A stretch of 64,000 nucleotides of DNA from Athripsodes cinereus (taxonomy: Eukaryota > Arthropoda > Insecta > Trichoptera > Leptoceridae). This document shows positions 58,919 through 64,000 of the stretch, piece after piece; the first letter of the stretch is position 1, and every line of letters starts with the position of its first letter. A program made the translations under genes and the position numbers. The stretch lies in the NCBI GenBank assembly GCA_947579605.1, contig OX388309.1, forward strand, positions 20,217,071-20,281,070. Reading direction: 5' to 3'. The notes below the pieces were generated by a model. It saw only the letters and a program-made list of their open reading frames with translations. It was not told the DNA's origin and made no database searches.

Positions 58919-59261
58919 TCTTCAGAATTTTAATACTTTCACTTTGTAAACCCTGAGGAAACGTTTTCTTCACGTGTTGTATATATACACGGCGAGCATT
59001 CCTTCTCTTCCCTTCCCTCGATATCCAGACTTTCCCTCATTGTGTGCGCAGGTGTTTGCCTGTTTGTAGGTATATTTATTTAACTTTTTATGTATGTATA
59101 TATTATTTTCTTTATTTTCTTTTTTTTATGATTTTTGGGTTAGTTGGAAGATATCGCTTGCACGCGATAAACTCGCCCATTGTGCATGATAATTATTTGT
59201 ATTTATAATCTGTTTATATGTATGTTTTTTTAAGGCACAATAAAGTTTTTTTTTTAACGCG

Positions 59262-62200
59262 GCGGCAGAATTGCCATCCACACTTCTCAGCATTATACAA
59301 CCAGATAAGTCTCCATATGATCAGTCATGATCACACAAAAACTTAACAGTCTAATGCCGGGAAAAATTCACCTATCCAGATATACAGGATATCAAAGGAT
59401 TAGGCTCAAAACGCGGGATCAAAATACCAGCATTGTGCCTGAAATATCTGTGTTTAGAAACCTTTTTACAATATTACAAGTGTTTATTATAATAGATTTT
59501 TGAATTTTAATGTACAAATTAACCGGTAAATCTAATTTTTGTAAATTATTTATTAAAGATTTCGGAGTTACCCCTGTAGCTGACATGACTAAAGGTATTA
59601 TATAAACGGACCTAGAATGCCAAATATTTTTTATTTCTCCTGCTAGTTCTGTATATTTACGTATTTTTTCTGCGACGGTTGTTTGTATATTATGTGTATT
59701 TGGGACAGCGATGTCGATTAGGTACGTTATTTTATTACGTTTATCATGTAATACTAAATCGGGTCTATTATGATGTATTTGTCTATCTGTTATTATGGTT
59801 TTATCATAATAGAGCCTATAATTTTGATTTTCTAATACCTGTTCCGGGTTGTATTTATAATAAGGTATTACATTATTTGAGTTTAAAAGATTATGTTTAA
59901 TAGCTAAATTTTGATGTATAATTTTTGCTACATGATTATGTCTATAAGTATACTCAGTTTGAGCGAGAGTGGAACAACCCGAAACTATGTGTTGAATTGT
60001 TTCCGGTTTGGCCAGACATTTCCTACACGAATCATCAATTATATTTTGATTTTTTATAATATATTTTTGATAATTTTTTGTATTTATTACCTGATCTTGA
60101 ATTGCTAGCATAAAACCCTCGGTTTCCCCATATAATTCCCCAATGGTCAACCACCTGTTTGACGCATATTTGTCAACATAAGATTGGTTGAGATCATTGA
60201 GGTGTCTAGCATGAAGTTCCTTCCTACCCCAAGATTCTAACAAAATATTTAAATAGTTTAATCGCGGACCTACTGTTTCGTCATTTAAATTTAAAGGTGT
60301 ATGATTTTTATCGGCCTGTATTATAATTTTATGTAGTATAGAATTATTTTGTTTGTTTTTAAAAAATGTTTTAAGGGATTCTATTTGATTATTATGTAAA
60401 GAGGAAATGTTAACAATTCCTCTTCCTCCTATACTCCTAGGCAGAACCAACCTTTCTTTCGCGGAATTTGGATGGTGATATCTATTTTTTGTTAATTGTG
60501 TTCTAATAAGTCTTTCTAGTTTATCTAGATCCGTTTTAGACCATTTTATGATGCCAAATGAGTATGTTAATAATGGGATTGCCCACGCGTTTATTGCTTT
60601 TACTATGTTTTTGGCCGATAGATCACATTTAAATATTTTATTAAGTCTATCTTTAAAATCATTTGTTAATTGAGTTTTGATTAAAGAGTGATTTAAATTT
60701 TTAGATTGCGGAAAACCTAAATATTTGTATATTTCGTTATTATTCATGTTATTAATTTGATAACTAGAAACTATGTCCTGACATTCTTTAATTTTTCCTT
60801 TTTCAATGTGTAAAGTTTTACATTTATCTAGCCCAAAAGACATTCTTATGTCGTCTGAGAATTTTTTTGTTATACTTATTAGTTTTTCTAATTCGGTATC
60901 CGATTTAGCGTATATTTTTATATCGTCCATATACATTAAATGCGATATTTTTGTTGACAAACGAGTATTTCCGTTAATTTTGATTCCATATTTGGATTCA
61001 TTTAATAAATTGGATAGAGGATTTATTGCCAAACAAAACCAAAGTGGACTTAAGGAATCTCCTTGATAGATACCTCTTTTAATAGGAATATCTTTTAGAG
61101 TTATAGATTTATTATTAAGATTTAAATTTAAATCGATATTCCACGAACCCATTACTGTTTTTAAGAAATTTATGATTGTTGGATTAATTTTATAAATTTT
61201 GAAAATTTCTATTAGCCACGAGTGAGGTACGCTATCAAATGCTTTTTGATAATCGATATAACAAATATTTAAATTCCGATTACGCGTTTGTATTTGTTTA
61301 AGTATTACGGAATCTATTATTAGTTGTTCCTTACATCCCATATGATTTTTACGACACCCTTTTTGTTCTTCAGCCAAAATTTTATTTTGCGTCACGTGAT
61401 TATATATTTTATTAGTTAAGCACGATGTTAATATTTTATAAATAGTCGGTAAACACGTTATAGGTCTGTATTGAGATGGATTTGTTGTATTTTGACTTTT
61501 AGGTAGCATATATGTCAGACCTTTTGTTAAAAATTTAGGAACGTTTTGCGGGTGTTGTATGAGACTTGTTAAAGAATTAGCAATATAAGGTTGTAGGGAT
61601 GTGAAACGTTTATACCAGAAATTATGTATTCCGTCGCAACCCGGCGATTTCCAGTTATGTGTATTTTTAATAACATTTTTAATTAAGTCAACGGAAATAT
61701 TGGAGAATTCCATTTCGTCCACATCTGAATATCGATCAGTTTCCTCATTAATCCAATTTCCATTTTTATGTTCAATATTTTTACTCCATATGTTAGACCA
61801 AAATTGTTTTAATTCCGGTTCCGATGGTAAGCCATTATTATTTTTAGTAAAATCGATATTACTATTTAATTTTTTATAGAATTGTTTTTCATTTTTTACA
61901 AAAGAAGCGTTATCTTTTTTACGTTTAAGTTCTTTATTATACCGGCGTAATCGGCTAGATTTCGCGGCAAGTTTTTGTTTTAATATATCTAGTATTTCGT
62001 TAATTTGATTGTTTTGTATACCAGATATATTGAATCCATTATTTCGTGCTATTTTTTCAAAATATTTTATTATATTCCTACCCCGATTCCCGTTTTTAAA
62101 TTCTGTGACTCTAGCAATATCTGTACGAATATTTTTTATGTTATTTTCCAAACGAATTTGCCAGTGGGGTTTTGATTTAGCTGTATTATTTTGATTATTA

Positions 62201-63613
62201 TTTATTATTATGAGCTTAGAGCCAATTTTTTTATGAATGGTAACCACACTAGCATATATAAGTAAATGTAAATTCAAAAATGATATATTATCGTACAGAA
62301 ATTTGTTAAATATTTTATTATTAAACTCGTAAATTAAAGACGAAAGTTTTTTAGACGAATTTAATTTTCTAAATTTGGGCCTACACATCGGATCTGTATT
62401 AGCATAAAGATTGATGTTTTCGCGTACAGAATTGATCAATTCTGTAATATTATTATCATTCGCGACGTTATCATCTACATTATGGATAACGTTATTTATT
62501 ATTATATTATTATCATTTATTAAAGTAATTGATTCTACATTTATGTCGTCTTCTAGGCTAGTATTTAATTGTATTGTATTATTATTGTCATCATCATTAT
62601 TATTTAATGGAATGTCAGGGTTGTTACCGCGGTGTATGCTATCGGCCACATCTTTTTTTATTTGATCGATTATTGTTTTAGGTAGTAAATTATTACGTAT
62701 TATTGATCGTCTTTGATCGGAAAGCCTTTGTTCGCTTACGTCAACTGCCGGAAAATTTTGCCTAAATACCGTATGTAAGCGTTGCCTATAACCTAATAAA
62801 TTTGTTTCCAAATCCGTTACGATAAAATATTGTTGAATTATGAATTTATTAACTTCGGTTGTCCATTTTAATCTCTGCCTAGAAGTTCCTGCTTTTGTTT
62901 TTTCTGGTCTTAAGTTTGTGTTTAAATTTCTATAATTTAGACCAGTTTCTATTTCTAATTGTTTTTTTATATTATTTATTTCATCAAACGTTAATACATT
63001 ATTATTTTTAATATTATTTATCTGATTAGTTATTATATTTTCATTTAATGAAAAATTTGGATAGGCCGACTTCATATAATTTACAATATATTCCAGGCAC
63101 AATACCAAACTAGTAGACTCAAATTTTGAAAAACGATAGTATTCACGATACAAATCCCTGTTCATCTCGAAAGTAAATGACTGGGGTGAATACAAATTTG
63201 TCTCAATGGTTGCAGACCGTAACAACATAGAGTCGTCATTGATCTGCAAAACATTTTGACTATGTTGTTGTCTACTAGTGGTAATCGCGATAGAATCTTG
63301 TCTTTCTCGGGAAACACTTGATTCTATATTGACGGTCGCGCATGAATCTCGGGATTCCAAAAGGCGAGTATCTTGATATCTTGAGTTTGACTCCATATTA
63401 TAAATTTAATTATTATTATATTATATAATAATATTTGAGTTATATTTTCTTCAGGTACTGAAGTGTGGTAAAGTGCTTTCTTGGTGGTTGAAATGATATT
63501 ATTTAAAATTTTCATCAAAACTTTAATATGTCAATGAAGTAAACTTGTTAATGTGTCAATATTTTTTGAATTTGTAGCTTGGAACAATTTTGATGATTAA
63601 ATTATTTAAGTAC
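59262..63613 (-). mobile_element. R4/Dong-type LINE, apparently intact
   Basis: A minus-strand element whose 3' end abuts the 3' end of the CR1 element head-on, and whose 5' side is bordered by (TTA)n, that is TAA repeats on its own strand. Dong of silkworm is known for sitting in TAA repeats. It contains one ORF (59419-63396), a ~150-base 3' UTR and a ~215-base 5' UTR. Confidence 0.85.
59419..63396 (-). CDS. R4/Dong-type ORF: DNA-binding N-terminus, RT, CCHC, restriction-like endonuclease, 1325 aa
   Basis: Intact single ORF. Near residues 175-245, LKWTTEVNKFIIQQYF and FPAVDVSEQRLSDQRRSI form the conserved N-terminal segment of R4-like proteins. RT spans about 560-900: WKSPGCDGIHNFWYKR, YRPITCLPTIYKILTSCL, YIDYQKAFDSVPHSWL, YQGDSLSPLWFCLAINPL and the catalytic YMDD near 823. 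A CCHC-type motif lies near 1124 (CRKCLAKPETIQHIVSGCS). A PD-(D/E)xK restriction-like endonuclease follows (RPDLVLHDKRNKITYLIDIA near 1210). There is no APE endonuclease, which separates it from the CR1 neighbour and supports the R4 clade. Very Asn-rich with AT-biased codons, so composition differs from the CR1 ORF. Confidence 0.93.
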   Translation of the reverse strand: MESNSRYQDTRLLESRDSCATVNIESSVSRERQDSIAITTSRQQHSQNVLQINDDSMLLRSATIETNLYSPQSFTFEMNRDLYREYYRFSKFESTSLVLCLEYIVNYMKSAYPNFSLNENIITNQINNIKNNNVLTFDEINNIKKQLEIETGLNYRNLNTNLRPEKTKAGTSRQRLKWTTEVNKFIIQQYFIVTDLETNLLGYRQRLHTVFRQNFPAVDVSEQRLSDQRRSIIRNNLLPKTIIDQIKKDVADSIHRGNNPDIPLNNNDDDNNNTIQLNTSLEDDINVESITLINDNNIIINNVIHNVDDNVANDNNITELINSVRENINLYANTDPMCRPKFRKLNSSKKLSSLIYEFNNKIFNKFLYDNISFLNLHLLIYASVVTIHKKIGSKLIIINNNQNNTAKSKPHWQIRLENNIKNIRTDIARVTEFKNGNRGRNIIKYFEKIARNNGFNISGIQNNQINEILDILKQKLAAKSSRLRRYNKELKRKKDNASFVKNEKQFYKKLNSNIDFTKNNNGLPSEPELKQFWSNIWSKNIEHKNGNWINEETDRYSDVDEMEFSNISVDLIKNVIKNTHNWKSPGCDGIHNFWYKRFTSLQPYIANSLTSLIQHPQNVPKFLTKGLTYMLPKSQNTTNPSQYRPITCLPTIYKILTSCLTNKIYNHVTQNKILAEEQKGCRKNHMGCKEQLIIDSVILKQIQTRNRNLNICYIDYQKAFDSVPHSWLIEIFKIYKINPTIINFLKTVMGSWNIDLNLNLNNKSITLKDIPIKRGIYQGDSLSPLWFCLAINPLSNLLNESKYGIKINGNTRLSTKISHLMYMDDIKIYAKSDTELEKLISITKKFSDDIRMSFGLDKCKTLHIEKGKIKECQDIVSSYQINNMNNNEIYKYLGFPQSKNLNHSLIKTQLTNDFKDRLNKIFKCDLSAKNIVKAINAWAIPLLTYSFGIIKWSKTDLDKLERLIRTQLTKNRYHHPNSAKERLVLPRSIGGRGIVNISSLHNNQIESLKTFFKNKQNNSILHKIIIQADKNHTPLNLNDETVGPRLNYLNILLESWGRKELHARHLNDLNQSYVDKYASNRWLTIGELYGETEGFMLAIQDQVINTKNYQKYIIKNQNIIDDSCRKCLAKPETIQHIVSGCSTLAQTEYTYRHNHVAKIIHQNLAIKHNLLNSNNVIPYYKYNPEQVLENQNYRLYYDKTIITDRQIHHNRPDLVLHDKRNKITYLIDIAVPNTHNIQTTVAEKIRKYTELAGEIKNIWHSRSVYIIPLVMSATGVTPKSLINNLQKLDLPVNLYIKIQKSIIINTCNIVKRFLNTDISGTMLVF

Positions 63614-63646
<33 letters not shown>
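63614..63646. repeat. (TTA)n microsatellite at the R4 element 5' side
   Basis: About eleven TTA units, directly before acagtaaataag of the interrupted host repeat. It reads TAA on the element's strand. Confidence 0.9.
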
Positions 63647-63647
<1 letters not shown>

Positions 63648-64000
63648 AGTAAATAAGTAAATAATAAACAGAAATAAATATTTGGTCTCCCACTATTTTC
63701 CATAAGTTATCGAGTGTCATGGATTAGGCAAATGGTCTCAAAACTTTACATAATATATTATATACTACAATTTGCACCTATTCTGAATGTACTATTCCAC
63801 ACCATCACAGTATATCCCACAAGTGGGTAGCCAGTATACCAGCCGCATGTAATAAACATGCAAGCCATCCTTTCTGTGCCAACAAAAAATTAAGATACTT
63901 GGAATTAAAAATTTCATGTCTTTATTTTTTTGAACACTTGAAAACTTACGGAAGAGTTGGAGACCACTTCTTTGACAAGTGCTCCACGGAAAAACGAAAG

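Larger units (their letters stand above)
54493..59261 (+). mobile_element. CR1-group LINE, both ORFs open
   Basis: Contains an ORF1 remnant or complete short ORF1 (54486-54938), a ~1-kb spacer, ORF2 (55961-58918) and a 3' region ending gataaactcgcccattg and aataaag. The shared 3' motif recurs at 7071 and 10253, so the family has been active. The left boundary is inferred from the interrupted host repeat. Confidence 0.85.
54292..64000. mobile_element. Long-inverted-repeat MITE, copy 2, split by two LINEs
   Basis: 54292-54492 matches the left arm and sub-terminal sequence of the element at 9063 (through aatcaatgtaca). Copy 1 continues with gtaaatag and aataaatatttgg; here that continuation appears only at about 63647 and runs off the window end. 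The 9.15 kb between them is a CR1 element followed by an R4/Dong element. Confidence 0.8.

Overview
The window is AT-rich nuclear DNA from an insect. The evidence is intron-containing animal genes plus a dense, mixed load of insect-type mobile elements: R4/Dong, CR1, I/LOA-like and RTE-like LINEs, a Ty3/gypsy LTR element, mariner, pogo/Tigger-like and hAT elements, a Helitron end and tRNA-derived SINEs. A lepidopteran fits (R4/Dong beside TAA repeats, Helitron end with CTAG), but I cannot fix the order.

Only two host genes are convincing. (1) At the left edge, on the minus strand, are the first seven constitutive coding positions of the SWI/SNF (BAP/BRM) subunit BAP111/SMARCE1 (dalao), codons 1-307; its C-terminus lies beyond base 1. 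(2) From 26353 to 46330 on the plus strand is a complete acylaminoacyl-peptidase (APEH) gene. Fourteen exons splice in phase to exactly 711 codons including stop, with Ser565, Asp653 and His684 as catalytic triad. Between them, at 18032-18235 minus, sits one isolated first exon of the ribosome-biogenesis factor KRR1; I cannot find the rest of that gene.

The most interesting signal is that both host genes carry a duplicated exon of the mutually exclusive type. In APEH the exon encoding the nucleophile elbow occurs twice (44508-44805 and 45462-45759). Both copies are exactly 298 nt, enter and leave in the same phases, and place the catalytic Ser at the same codon (GGSHGG versus GKSHGG). In BAP111 the exon encoding the end of the HMG box occurs twice (4237-4312, 76 nt; 3008-3089, 82 nt), again with matching phases. 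In both genes, using both copies or neither breaks the frame, so the structure itself forces a choice.

The rest is largely mobile DNA, much of it nested. 8768-11057 and 12414-13892 are inverted-repeat elements with retro-insertions. 14316-14655 is a hAT MITE inside a SINE. 19128-19824 is a hAT MITE filled with a ~108-bp tandem repeat. 22062-26182 is a pogo-like element split by a gypsy element that has identical LTRs and an intact 645-codon ORF but lacks RT/RNase H/integrase core. 32063-35840 is an old LINE split by an I/LOA-type LINE and by a hAT MITE that itself holds another retrocopy. 36034-37963 is a hAT element carrying PIF/Harbinger-like remnants. 41612-43926 is a mariner split by a Jockey/CR1-type LINE. 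48656-49345 holds four copies of a 169-bp repeat. 54292-64000 is one inverted-repeat element split by two apparently intact LINEs, a CR1-group element (985-aa ORF2) and an R4/Dong-type element (1325-aa ORF). Nine short copies of one RTE-like LINE 3' end, most with readable target duplications, are scattered through these layers and help order the insertions.
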